Assembly: GCA_946500295.1 (NCBI GenBank)
Contig: CAMMVF010000011.1
Coordinates: 1-64,000, forward strand
DNA: 64,000 bases
Direction of reading: 5' to 3'
From: an uncultured Clostridia bacterium
Lineage (GTDB): Bacteria > Bacillota > Clostridia > Oscillospirales > Acutalibacteraceae
Shown one piece after another: positions 32,155 to 40,026 of the stretch (within the stretch, counting starts at the first letter, position 1; each line of letters starts with the position of its first letter). Position numbers and translations under genes: made by a program. The notes under the pieces are model-generated. The model saw nothing but the letters and a program-made list of their open reading frames with translations, had not been told where the DNA came from and ran no database searches.

Positions 32155-32830
32155 GAATATATTCATAACGGGAACAGGGACTGATGTAGGTAAAACCTTT
32201 GTTACAGGACTGATTCTAAAGAAATTAAGAGAAAGTGGAGTTAATGCCGCTTATTATAAAGCTGCTATGAGCGGAAACGAGCGCAGGAAAGATGGAAGCC
32301 TGATTCCCGGGGATGCTCTGTATGTTAAAAGTGTTTCAAAAATCGAGCAGCCGCTTGAAGAAATGTGCCCCTATGTTTATGAAAATGCAGTTTCGCCACA
32401 TCTGGCAGCAAGGCTGGAAGGAAATCCGGTCGAGCTGGATTGTGTACTTGAAAAATTTCGCGTTGCCTGTCACAAATATGAGTATGTGACCATGGAGGGC
32501 TCGGGCGGAATCTTATGTCCGATTCGCTTTGACAAGGTAAAAATTATGCTTCCCGATATTATCAGAGCTTGTAATTTAAGCTGTCTAATGGTAGCTGACG
32601 CAGGCTTGGGCACGATAAATAACGTCGTTTTGACAGCGGAATATATGAAGGCTCAGAAAATTCCCCTGAAAGGAATTATTCTCAATCACTTCATTGCCGG
32701 AAACATCATGCACGAAGATAATTTGAAGATGTGTGTATATATCACCGGAGCGAAGGTTGTGGCTTGTGTTAAAGACGGTGATACGGATCTGAAAATATCG
32801 ACTGAGACTTTGAAATCTCTATACGATTAA
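32147..32830 (+). CDS. bioD: Dethiobiotin synthetase
   Basis: 227 residues; ATP-dependent ring closure of diaminopelargonate to dethiobiotin. P-loop GTGTDVGKTF (about 8-17), KAAMSG and the EGSGG segment are present. Start codon lies within the bioB 3' end, so the two are translationally coupled. Confidence 0.95.
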   Translation: MSKNIFITGTGTDVGKTFVTGLILKKLRESGVNAAYYKAAMSGNERRKDGSLIPGDALYVKSVSKIEQPLEEMCPYVYENAVSPHLAARLEGNPVELDCVLEKFRVACHKYEYVTMEGSGGILCPIRFDKVKIMLPDIIRACNLSCLMVADAGLGTINNVVLTAEYMKAQKIPLKGIILNHFIAGNIMHEDNLKMCVYITGAKVVACVKDGDTDLKISTETLKSLYD

Positions 32831-32845
32831 GCGGGGGAACGGAAA

Positions 32846-34048
32846 ATGATTTGGTATCCATATCAACAAATGAAGACAATGAAAGCTCCCTATGAAATTT
32901 TAGACGCAAACGGCGTGTACTTATATACTAAGGATCAAAAGCTGATTGACTCTGTTTCATCTTGGTGGAGCGTAATTCACGGATATAAGCATCCTGAGCT
33001 TAATAAGGCTATTATTTCTCAGGTCGAAAAATTTTCCCATGTTATGCTTGGAGGGCTGACTCATGAGCCGGCTATAAAGCTTTCAAAAAAGCTACAAAGC
33101 TGGCTGCCCGGTGACTTGGATTACTGCTTTTTTTCCGATTCGGGAAGTGTAGCGGTGGAAGTAGCCTTAAAAATGGCGCTTCAATTTTATATGAACCGTG
33201 GAGTGAAACAGCGCACAATGATACTGGCGCTTGAGCATGCCTATCACGGTGATACATTTAAAACCATGGAGACAGGAGACGACGAGGACTATCACTTTGT
33301 CTTAAAAGCCTACGGTGAAAGCAAATATGTTGTCCATATTCCCACTGAAATTGATGCTCTGGAGCAGGCTTTTTCTGAATACCATGAACGCCTCAACTGC
33401 TTTATTGTAGAGCCGCTGTTGCAGGGAGCGGGAGGGATGCGTATGTACGATGTTTCTTTCCTGAAACGTGCCAGAGAGCTGTGTGATAAATATGGGGTGC
33501 TTTTGATTTTTGATGAAGTAGCCACCGGTTTTGGACGGACGGGAAACAGATTCGTCGCAGATTTGGTACTGCCGGATATTTTGGTTTTAGGAAAAGCGCT
33601 GACAGGCGGATATATAGGCCATGCGGTTACGGTGGCAAACAAAAAAGTGTATGACGGCTTTTATGATGATAACCCGGAGCACGCATTAATGCACGGACCG
33701 ACCTTCATGGGCAATGCTCTTGCCTGCAGCGTAGCGTTAAAGTCAATAGAGCTTTTTGAGCAGCAGGACTATATGTCAAAAATACGCAGAATCGAAGAAA
33801 TCACCCGCCGTGAGATGAACGGCTTTTCCGACCCGAGAATCAAGGAAATACGGATAATGGGAGGATGCATCTGCATTGAGGTTTATGATGCAAAAATGTT
33901 AGAGGGCTACCAGGAGTTTGCCTATGAAAGAGGAGTGTTCAGCAGGCCGTTTCTAAGATATATGTATGCTATGGTGCCTTATGTCATAAACGAAGAGGAA
34001 TTAGTTAAGGTGCTGGATACAATGAAAGCATGGTTTAATCAAGTTTAA
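32846..34048 (+). CDS. bioA: Adenosylmethionine-8-amino-7-oxononanoate aminotransferase
   Basis: PLP aminotransferase (400 residues, slightly short for the usual 420-450) converting KAPA to DAPA. The N-terminal WYPYQQM and SSWW segments are typical of BioA, the cofactor Asp is in IFDEVATGFGRTG, and the Lys is in LGKALTGGYIG. Last gene of the operon. bioF, bioC/H and bioW are not here, so the pimelate end of the pathway must be elsewhere or KAPA is imported. Confidence 0.95.
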   Translation: MIWYPYQQMKTMKAPYEILDANGVYLYTKDQKLIDSVSSWWSVIHGYKHPELNKAIISQVEKFSHVMLGGLTHEPAIKLSKKLQSWLPGDLDYCFFSDSGSVAVEVALKMALQFYMNRGVKQRTMILALEHAYHGDTFKTMETGDDEDYHFVLKAYGESKYVVHIPTEIDALEQAFSEYHERLNCFIVEPLLQGAGGMRMYDVSFLKRARELCDKYGVLLIFDEVATGFGRTGNRFVADLVLPDILVLGKALTGGYIGHAVTVANKKVYDGFYDDNPEHALMHGPTFMGNALACSVALKSIELFEQQDYMSKIRRIEEITRREMNGFSDPRIKEIRIMGGCICIEVYDAKMLEGYQEFAYERGVFSRPFLRYMYAMVPYVINEEELVKVLDTMKAWFNQV

Positions 34049-34078
34049 GCAACCGAGAATAAATAGGGATGTTCATAT

Positions 34079-34530
34079 ATGGCGGTTGAATATAAAAGGC
34101 TCACGAGCGATGAGCTGGAAGATTTTATTGAAATGCGGATAAGTCAACTTCGTGAGGGAGGAGCAAAAGAAGATATTAATTTAAAACCTGCACTTTACAG
34201 TTATTACAGTAGGCATATGGCTGACGGAACCTTTGTATCATGTATTGTCGTTGACGGTGAAAACATAATAGGAACAAGCGAAATGTCCTTTGTTGAAAAG
34301 CCGCCATATTTTAGCTGCCAAACGGAAAGATAGGACTCTTGTCCGGTATGTACACATTAAGAGAATACCGCAGACGGGGTATCGCAAGATTCCTGTTGTC
34401 GAAAGTCATAAATGAAGCGAAAGAATATGGGTGTGGGGTAGTCCAGATAACTGCCTCGGATATGGGCATTAAGCTCTATTCTAATTTTGGCTTTGTAAAG
34501 AGTAATAATCTTATGCAGTATAAGCTATAG
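34079..34530 (+). pseudogene. GNAT acetyltransferase, frameshifted
   Basis: The first 84 codons (34079-34330) give the N-terminal half of a GNAT enzyme ending at TAG 34331-34333. Translation in another frame from about 34339 continues the same fold (MYTLREYRRRGIARFLL, the acetyl-CoA loop; then ASDMGIKLYSNFGF). Restoring one base in the run near 34319-34323 would read ...C-P-N-G-K-I-G-L-L-S-G-M-Y..., a normal GNAT sequence. So one base was lost, either in the cell or as a sequence error. Confidence 0.85.
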
Positions 34531-34619
34531 CTTATCTTAATGGCAGGCGTTTTAAAAAATGTCCTTGTGAAATTGAAATAAAGCTAAACAGACCTCTGTA
34601 ATATAACCCAAAAGCTATG

Positions 34620-34648
34620 TTGACACACTTGTATTTTACTGTTATACT
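34620..34648 (+). promoter_or_regulatory. Promoter of cohesin-like gene
   Basis: TTGACA (34620-34625), 17-bp spacer, TATACT (34643-34648), 55 bp before the ATG. Confidence 0.82.
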
Positions 34649-34703
34649 CATATTGTATATAATTATTGTGCAATATAATGCGAAATACAAGCAGGAGTGT
34701 CTC

Positions 34704-35663
34704 ATGAAAAAGTATCTGTCAATATTGGTTTCTGCCTTTTTTATAATATTACTGGTAACGAATGTGGCTGCCTCCGGCTTAGAACCGGGACTAATCGTTG
34801 ATGATAAGGTTAAAACCGGAAAAAGCTTTACCGCTGAAATCACGCTTTCGGGAGATACGCCTGTTTCGGCCTGTGTTTTTACCGTCTGCTATGATACGTC
34901 TGTTATGCAGTTTTCTTCTGCTCAGTTGAGAGACGGTATTGACGGAGACCTGGAGTATAATGACATGGGAGGTACTGTACAGATTGTATTTCTCTCAACG
35001 TCTGGAGTTCAACTTGGCGGTGAAACTAGCTTAGTCGAGGTGAAATTTAAATCGGGACAAGCTGAGTGCTTGACAAATCTGATTATCTATGTTGAGCAGG
35101 CTGTCAGCAGCAGCGAGAATAGAATAGATTGCTCCTCCGGCAAGGAGTACACCATGGCTATTCAAGAAAATATTGACGGTGAAGTTTCGAGGGCTTCGGG
35201 CAGCAGCGTCAGCTCAGAGGCAAATTCCTCCAGCGGCTCATCAAGGGGTGATTCGGCTGAAAATTCGGGCAACGGAGGCGTTTCGGTGTATAATGGGAGC
35301 ATCGTAACCGAGGAGGGTGAGTATCAAAGCGCTACCGCCTCTTTCAGTTCAGATGACTTAGACTCCAGCTTCGGTGCGGACAGTAATATCGGTGCAGACA
35401 ATACCCTGTTTATCTGCGGCTTTATAGCAGCAATCTGCCTGGCTTGTGCCGCAGGGGGAATTTATTTATTCGGCAAGAAAAGGGCAGAGCTTAAACTTGC
35501 ATCAAATAGGGACAACACCGATCCCGAAGATAAAACCGAAGCAGATAACGACGGGAATGAAACTTCTCCAAATGTAATCGAAACAGTATCGGAAACTGAA
35601 TCTATGGATAATGCAATGGTTGATACTTCGCAAGATAAACCCGATGACAATTATCCGAACTAA
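34704..35663 (+). CDS. Membrane-anchored cohesin-like surface protein
   Basis: 319 residues from ATG 34704 (AGGAGTG upstream). Signal peptide (about 1-23), one beta-sandwich domain resembling cohesin (about 28-145; features such as VKTGKSFTAEITLSG, CYDTSVMQFSS and TSLVEVKFKSG), a Ser/Gly-rich linker (about 160-230), a membrane segment (about 234-256), and an acidic cytoplasmic tail. Cohesins bind dockerin-bearing enzymes in cellulosomal Clostridia. Here the domain is tethered by a C-terminal helix and not by a cell-wall anchor. No dockerin or scaffoldin genes lie nearby. It could instead be a general cohesin-fold adhesion protein. Confidence 0.7.
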   Translation: MKKYLSILVSAFFIILLVTNVAASGLEPGLIVDDKVKTGKSFTAEITLSGDTPVSACVFTVCYDTSVMQFSSAQLRDGIDGDLEYNDMGGTVQIVFLSTSGVQLGGETSLVEVKFKSGQAECLTNLIIYVEQAVSSSENRIDCSSGKEYTMAIQENIDGEVSRASGSSVSSEANSSSGSSRGDSAENSGNGGVSVYNGSIVTEEGEYQSATASFSSDDLDSSFGADSNIGADNTLFICGFIAAICLACAAGGIYLFGKKRAELKLASNRDNTDPEDKTEADNDGNETSPNVIETVSETESMDNAMVDTSQDKPDDNYPN

Positions 35664-35670
35664 GATATCA

Positions 35671-35710
35671 AACACAGTTTAAATATCTTGAACACAGTTT
35701 AAATATCTTG
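35671..35710 (+). repeat. Tandem 20-bp duplication
   Basis: AACACAGTTTAAATATCTTG occurs twice in a row (35671-35690, 35691-35710), identical. Contains a TTTAAA core. Confidence 0.9.
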
Positions 35711-35725
35711 AATTAAAATAATTAG

Positions 35726-35768
35726 CCGCCCTCATCTTATCATCAGTATAATGATAAGATGAGGGCGG
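35726..35768. repeat. 18-bp perfect hairpin (possible terminator)
   Basis: Arms 35726-35743 and 35751-35768 match perfectly around a 7-base loop. Downstream is TGATCTGTCTCCTTTT, with only a distant T-run. A terminator for the cohesin-like gene is likely but atypical. Confidence 0.75.
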
Positions 35769-35917
35769 TGATCTGTCTCCTTTTCGCTATATTTTTCCTA
35801 TTTTTTACTCTTCTTTTACTAAAGAAAAATCGAAAGCTGACAAAGTGAGAGTACAATATCGAAGAACAATAGAGAATATTGTATTTATGCCCAAAGCGGC
35901 AGAGAAGAGGAGATTTA

Positions 35918-37951
35918 ATGAAAAGAAGCAACAAAAAAAGATGTGCAGTCATGCTTTGTGCCGCCGCAGTCACAGCGGTTTCTGCTCTGACTGTTTTAGC
36001 TGATGCTGCGCCGGACGGAATGACCGTCGCTTCACAAACAGAAGCGGCTGCTAACGGTGCCTATGAGAGTTGGCAGCAGAAATGGAGTACTTTAAGCTCT
36101 GACTGGACTCAGGTTTCACTTACTCCGGGCAGTGATGAAACACAGATGAATTTTGCTTGGTACAGCAAAACAGGCGAGAGCGTAAGCTTCAGCTATGGCG
36201 AGACAGAGGAATGTTCCCTTACAGCTGAGGTTACTCAGAGTGATGCTCAGGAGGGCTACAAATCAAACAAGGTAACTCTCTCAGGATTAAAAGCGAACAC
36301 GACTTATTATTATAAGGTCAGCGGTAAGGAAGTCGAGAGCTTTGATACAAAGGACAGCTCAAGCTTTTCCTTCATCTTTGTAGGTGACCCCCAGATAGGC
36401 TCGTCAAACAGCGAAAAAGCTAAATCACCCGAGGATATTGCCAAGGACAGCTTTGCTCAGGCACAGTATGATTCAGTTGAAAACGATACTTTTAACTGGA
36501 ACAATACTCTCAATATGGCATATGAAAAAGCCGAAGGCAACGCAAGCTTTGTGCTTTCGGCAGGCGACCAGATTCAGACAAACGCTCAGAAGGTAGGGGA
36601 TAATACCGTCAGCGAGATTGAGTATGCGGGCTATCTAAGCCCGGAGATTCTCTCGTCTCTTCCGGTGGCAACAACAGTCGGTAACCACGACGCCGACAAT
36701 CCCAACTACCTTTACCACTTCAATGTGCCTAACCTCAGCGAGCTCGGCTCTAACGAATATGTAGGCGGCGACTATAGCTTTACCTACGGCTCGGCTCTGT
36801 TCATCATGCTCAATACTCAGGATACAAACTCTGCTGAGCACGGACAGTTTATTAAAGAGTCTGTAGAGGCAAACCCCGACGCACAGTGGATAATAGTAAG
36901 TCTGCATCAGGATATCTATGGTTCGGCAGAGCACTCAAACGAGCCCGAAATTATCAACCTCAGATATGCCCTCGTTCCGTATTTTGAGCAGTATGGTGTA
37001 GATGTAGTTTTGACCGGTCATGACCACGCGTACTCTCGCTCTGAGCTCTTAAAGGGCGGTGCAAAGGAAATAACCTATACCGACGATGAGTATGAAGAAC
37101 AGTTTGATAAGGACATTGATGCAGGAGATGACCCGGTTCAGGTATTTGAATCTCCGGCTAATATTTCATCGGATACTACCGACCCTGCCGAGCAGACCTA
37201 TCTTGAGTATCTCAATACAATCATGGACAGCGAAGCTGTAGTAGCTGCAACAGATAATACAGATGTAGCCATAGATCCCGAGGGTATTCTCTACATGACG
37301 GCTGGAAGCTCATCAGGTTCAAAGTATTACGACCTCGTAGCACGTCAGCAGACCTATATAGCCGCTCGCTGGCAGGAGGACGTTCCCACCTATTCGGTAA
37401 TAGATATAGATGAAAACAGCTTCACAATCAATACCTACAGAACAGATACAAACGAGCCTATAGATACCCAGTTCACAATTGTAAAGTCAGCCGATAAGAC
37501 AGCCCTCAATGAGGAAATCGAGAAGCTCGAGGGCTTAAACCTCAAGGCTGAGGATTATACCGAGGAAAGCTTCAGCTTCTACACAGCAGCTTTAGAGGGC
37601 GCTAAAAAGGTTGCCGAAAATGCTCAAGCTACGGAGTCCGAGGTTTCAAATGCACTTGCTTCCCTTACTGCGGCATATAATGCACTGGCTCCTGTTTCTA
37701 CTGACCCGGCAACCGACCCCTCGACAGACCCTGCGTCTGAGCCTGCATCCGAGGGAGGAGCTTCTGTCAGCGCTACAGATACGACCTCAGGCGCAACAGC
37801 TGCTAGCTCAACAGTAACCAGCCCGAAAACAGGGGAGGGTAAGGCTGTAGTAAATACAGGAGATATTTCCTTCGTTGTGCTTGCGTCGCTCATTGTGGCA
37901 GTTTGTGCAGCGGCAGTAGTTATCTACAGCAGAGCCCGCAAAAAGTCATAA
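35918..37951 (+). CDS. Surface metallophosphoesterase (purple acid phosphatase-like)
   Basis: 677 residues. Signal peptide (about 1-30), a fibronectin III-like N-terminal domain (about 60-145), and a calcineurin-type phosphoesterase core. Metal ligands: GDPQ (D157), GDQ (D217), GNHD (255-258), a His in SLHQD (H330), and GHDH (367-370). A FIVAR-like helical segment (about 530-595) and a Pro/Thr/Ser linker follow, then SPKTG (about 635-639), a membrane segment (about 650-668) and a basic end, resembling a sortase-type or stop-transfer anchor. ATG 35918 has AGGAG; an upstream in-frame ATG lacks one. Likely releases phosphate or trims phosphorylated surface molecules outside the cell. Confidence 0.88.
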   Translation: MKRSNKKRCAVMLCAAAVTAVSALTVLADAAPDGMTVASQTEAAANGAYESWQQKWSTLSSDWTQVSLTPGSDETQMNFAWYSKTGESVSFSYGETEECSLTAEVTQSDAQEGYKSNKVTLSGLKANTTYYYKVSGKEVESFDTKDSSSFSFIFVGDPQIGSSNSEKAKSPEDIAKDSFAQAQYDSVENDTFNWNNTLNMAYEKAEGNASFVLSAGDQIQTNAQKVGDNTVSEIEYAGYLSPEILSSLPVATTVGNHDADNPNYLYHFNVPNLSELGSNEYVGGDYSFTYGSALFIMLNTQDTNSAEHGQFIKESVEANPDAQWIIVSLHQDIYGSAEHSNEPEIINLRYALVPYFEQYGVDVVLTGHDHAYSRSELLKGGAKEITYTDDEYEEQFDKDIDAGDDPVQVFESPANISSDTTDPAEQTYLEYLNTIMDSEAVVAATDNTDVAIDPEGILYMTAGSSSGSKYYDLVARQQTYIAARWQEDVPTYSVIDIDENSFTINTYRTDTNEPIDTQFTIVKSADKTALNEEIEKLEGLNLKAEDYTEESFSFYTAALEGAKKVAENAQATESEVSNALASLTAAYNALAPVSTDPATDPSTDPASEPASEGGASVSATDTTSGATAASSTVTSPKTGEGKAVVNTGDISFVVLASLIVAVCAAAVVIYSRARKKS

Positions 37952-37972
37952 GCATAAAACCTAATCATTAAT

Positions 37973-38012
37973 TTCCGCCATACCGGAGGGACTCCCCTGT
38001 GGTATGGCGGAA
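37973..38012. repeat. 12-bp perfect inverted repeat after phosphatase gene
   Basis: TTCCGCCATACC (37973-37984) pairs with GGTATGGCGGAA (38001-38012). No T-run; terminator role uncertain. Confidence 0.7.
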
Positions 38013-38079
38013 TACTGCGTATCAGACATTTTCTAAAGTTATGCCAGATAAATCTATAGAGCATTAACACGGAGGACAG

Positions 38080-39303
38080 ATGAAAAATATTAAGCTGAAT
38101 AGACCTGTGGTAAATAAGGTGTTTTTAAGAAGGGTTGGGGTTGTACTTTTCACAATCGCCTTTGCCGTCTTTCTTTATTATTTCAATCAGATAGAAAAAA
38201 CCGAGCTTCTGACAAATGAAGGAAGAAGCTTTGAAAAGGCAACGGTAATTGAGGTAATAGACGACAACCTCACCAACAGCGGAATAAGAGTCGGTAGTCA
38301 GACCGTCAAGCTAAGAATAGACACGGGAGCTCATGCGGGTCAGGAGTTTACAGCCACAAGCTCCTCAGGCTATCTCTATGGAGCGGAATGTACCGAGGGG
38401 TTGAGGGTAATAGCCATAGTGAGTGAAAGCGGGGATTTAATAGACGTAAGCGTTTATAACTACGACAGGGGCGGCATGCTCTATCTTATAATTCTGCTGT
38501 TTATAGCGGTGCTGTGGCTCATAGGCGGCAAAAAGGGAATAAATTCTGCTATCGGACTGGTATTCACTTTTATCTGTATCATTTTCCTCTTCTTGCCAAT
38601 GATTTACCGTGGTGTATCGCCTATACTAAGCGCAGTGATTATAGGTGTTCTGACTACCTTTGTAGTTATGTATCTCATAGACGGATTCACAGTCAAATCT
38701 CTGTGCTCAATGGCGGGCACTGTAGCAGGAGTTGTTATTGCCGCAGGCTTTGCCTTTATGTTCAGCGCAATGACCCATATCAGTGGCTACAATGTATCCG
38801 ATGCTGAGGAGCTTAATTACATAGGACAGATGACCAATATAGATGTCGGCGAGCTGATGTTTGCGGGAATACTCATATCGGCTCTCGGAGCGGTGATGGA
38901 TGTTGCTATGTCCGTTGCCTCAACGGTCAACGAAATTCACGACAAAAACCCTCAGCTTGGCACAAAGGCGCTTTTTAAATCTGGCATAAATGTGGGCAGG
39001 GATATGATGGGTACAATGTCGAACACCCTTATTTTGGCATTTACCGGAGGCTCAATAAATACGCTGGTTTATATTTACAGCTACAACTACAGCTATTATC
39101 AGGTTTTAAATATGTACTCAATAGGCATTGAGATAATCCAGGGAATCTCCGCATCTCTCGGAGTAGTGTTGACCGTTCCCTTTGTTGCGTTTATCACATC
39201 AGTTATACTTACTCGCAAGGGCGGCAAAAAGAAATCTCTGCAAGTTACAACTCCCGGAGGACAAGACCTCACTCAATCAGATTTTACAGACGTCGGCGCT
39301 TAA
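38080..39303 (+). CDS. YibE/F-like membrane protein
   Basis: 407 residues, about eight membrane segments. The first (about 18-35) is followed by an extracytoplasmic OB-like domain (about 45-128: VIEVIDDNL, RVGSQTVKLRIDTG), then seven helices from about 130 to 385. This layout is that of the YibE/F family, of unknown function (YibE/YibF of Gram-positives are separate or fused; here one long chain). RBS GGAGGAC. No partner gene is adjacent. Confidence 0.85.
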   Translation: MKNIKLNRPVVNKVFLRRVGVVLFTIAFAVFLYYFNQIEKTELLTNEGRSFEKATVIEVIDDNLTNSGIRVGSQTVKLRIDTGAHAGQEFTATSSSGYLYGAECTEGLRVIAIVSESGDLIDVSVYNYDRGGMLYLIILLFIAVLWLIGGKKGINSAIGLVFTFICIIFLFLPMIYRGVSPILSAVIIGVLTTFVVMYLIDGFTVKSLCSMAGTVAGVVIAAGFAFMFSAMTHISGYNVSDAEELNYIGQMTNIDVGELMFAGILISALGAVMDVAMSVASTVNEIHDKNPQLGTKALFKSGINVGRDMMGTMSNTLILAFTGGSINTLVYIYSYNYSYYQVLNMYSIGIEIIQGISASLGVVLTVPFVAFITSVILTRKGGKKKSLQVTTPGGQDLTQSDFTDVGA

Positions 39304-39353
39304 GCGGAAAATGAGTATTGAGTCGAATTATTTCTTCCAATACTTCCCCCAAT

Positions 39354-39420
39354 ATAACCAAGTCGCCCTGCCTCTGTAGGCGGTGTAATCAAACGAGCTT
39401 GTCATGCAGGCGAAGATTTA
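39354..39420 (+). repeat. Structured intergenic repeat, copy 3 (deleted form)
   Basis: 67 bp keeping both ends of copies 1 and 2 (ATAACCAAGTCGCC... and ...AAACGAGCTTGTCATGCAGGCGAAGATTTA, each in short runs) but lacking the central 100 bp with the large hairpin. The end pieces still fold (TGCCTCTGTAGGCGG region). Same orientation as the other copies. Confidence 0.8.
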
Positions 39421-39443
39421 AATTGTACTTGCATTTTATTCCA

Positions 39444-39479
39444 AAGGGCTGTATCCTATATTTAAAGGATACAGCCCTT
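39444..39479. repeat. 14-bp perfect hairpin upstream of DUF4250 gene
   Basis: AAGGGCTGTATCCT (39444-39457) pairs with AGGATACAGCCCTT (39466-39479) around an 8-base loop. No T-run follows; the DUF4250 ribosome site starts 9 bases later. It may terminate the YibE/F transcript or act as a 5'-UTR element. Confidence 0.7.
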
Positions 39480-39500
39480 AAAACTGTGGAGGTGAATTAA

Positions 39501-39677
39501 TTGAATATTCCGTCAGATCCGGCAATTTTGCTATCGTTCATAAATACCAAGCTCAGGGACTTTTACCCCGACCTACATTCTCTCTGCTCAGACCTTGGGG
39601 TTGAGGAGGAAGACATACGCTCGTCTCTTGCCTCAATCGACTACGAATATTCCCCTGAGCAGAATCAATTTATTTAA
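39501..39677 (+). CDS. DUF4250 domain protein, 58 residues, TTG start
   Basis: A small gene with GGAGGTG (39488-39494) seven bases before a TTG start. It encodes MNIPSDPAILLSFINTKLRD, then about 38 further residues ending in the IDYEYSPEQNQF motif. This matches the short DUF4250 family as I recall it (MNIPxDPxxLLSxxNTKLRDxY; IDYxYDxxxNQF). Function unknown; predicted soluble and helical. It sits just upstream of the alaS T-box promoter. Confidence 0.88.
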   Translation: MNIPSDPAILLSFINTKLRDFYPDLHSLCSDLGVEEEDIRSSLASIDYEYSPEQNQFI

Positions 39678-39721
39678 AGTAAAATCAAGTGCGGCAGCTG
39701 CAGCTACTCTCAATTTTCGTG

Positions 39722-39750
39722 TTGACACTTCGTCTGTAAGTGGGTATAAT
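39722..39750 (+). promoter_or_regulatory. alaS promoter
   Basis: TTGACA (39722-39727), 17-bp spacer, TATAAT (39745-39750): full consensus. Confidence 0.92.
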
Positions 39751-39756
39751 ATTATT

Positions 39757-39990
39757 GAATTTAAACACGAGATAACGGCTGTGACAGGACAAATTACTCA
39801 TCGCCTGCATTTCAGGGAAAAAGCCCTAGACTGTGAGGCTTTGTGCAGGCTGAGTATGAGCCACCCTCGAGCCTTCGGCGATGAGCCGAACGTAGTCGGC
39901 GTTAACGAGCTAAAGTGGCAGAATATTTTCTGCAATTTGGGTGGTACCGCAGGATTAACTCTTGCCCCATGTTGGGGCAGGAGTTTTTTG
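39757..39990 (+). promoter_or_regulatory. T-box leader controlling alaS
   Basis: The leader carries a distal stem (GCCTGCA/TGCAGGC around an AGGG-CCCT tip), a short stem III (GCAGA/TCTGC), the T-box core GGGTGGTACCGC (39939-39950), and a terminator (39957-39969 with 39973-39985, then T's). The variable base in the TGGT bulge would pair with a discriminator A, as in tRNA-Ala. Uncharged tRNA-Ala should stabilise the antiterminator and allow alaS expression. I could not place the specifier codon with certainty. Confidence 0.9.
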
Positions 39991-40026
39991 TTTCGTGTAA
40001 GTTTAAGTTTTAAGGAGATTTTGGAA

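Noticed and set aside
35671-35710. Operator or iteron function for the 20-bp tandem duplication
   Set aside because: Only two copies, located after a gene with no replication or regulator gene next to it; a simple duplication is enough.
39595-40026. N-terminal extension of alaS
   Set aside because: This stretch contains the DUF4250 gene in another frame, a consensus promoter and the T-box with its terminator, so the open frame is chance read-through.
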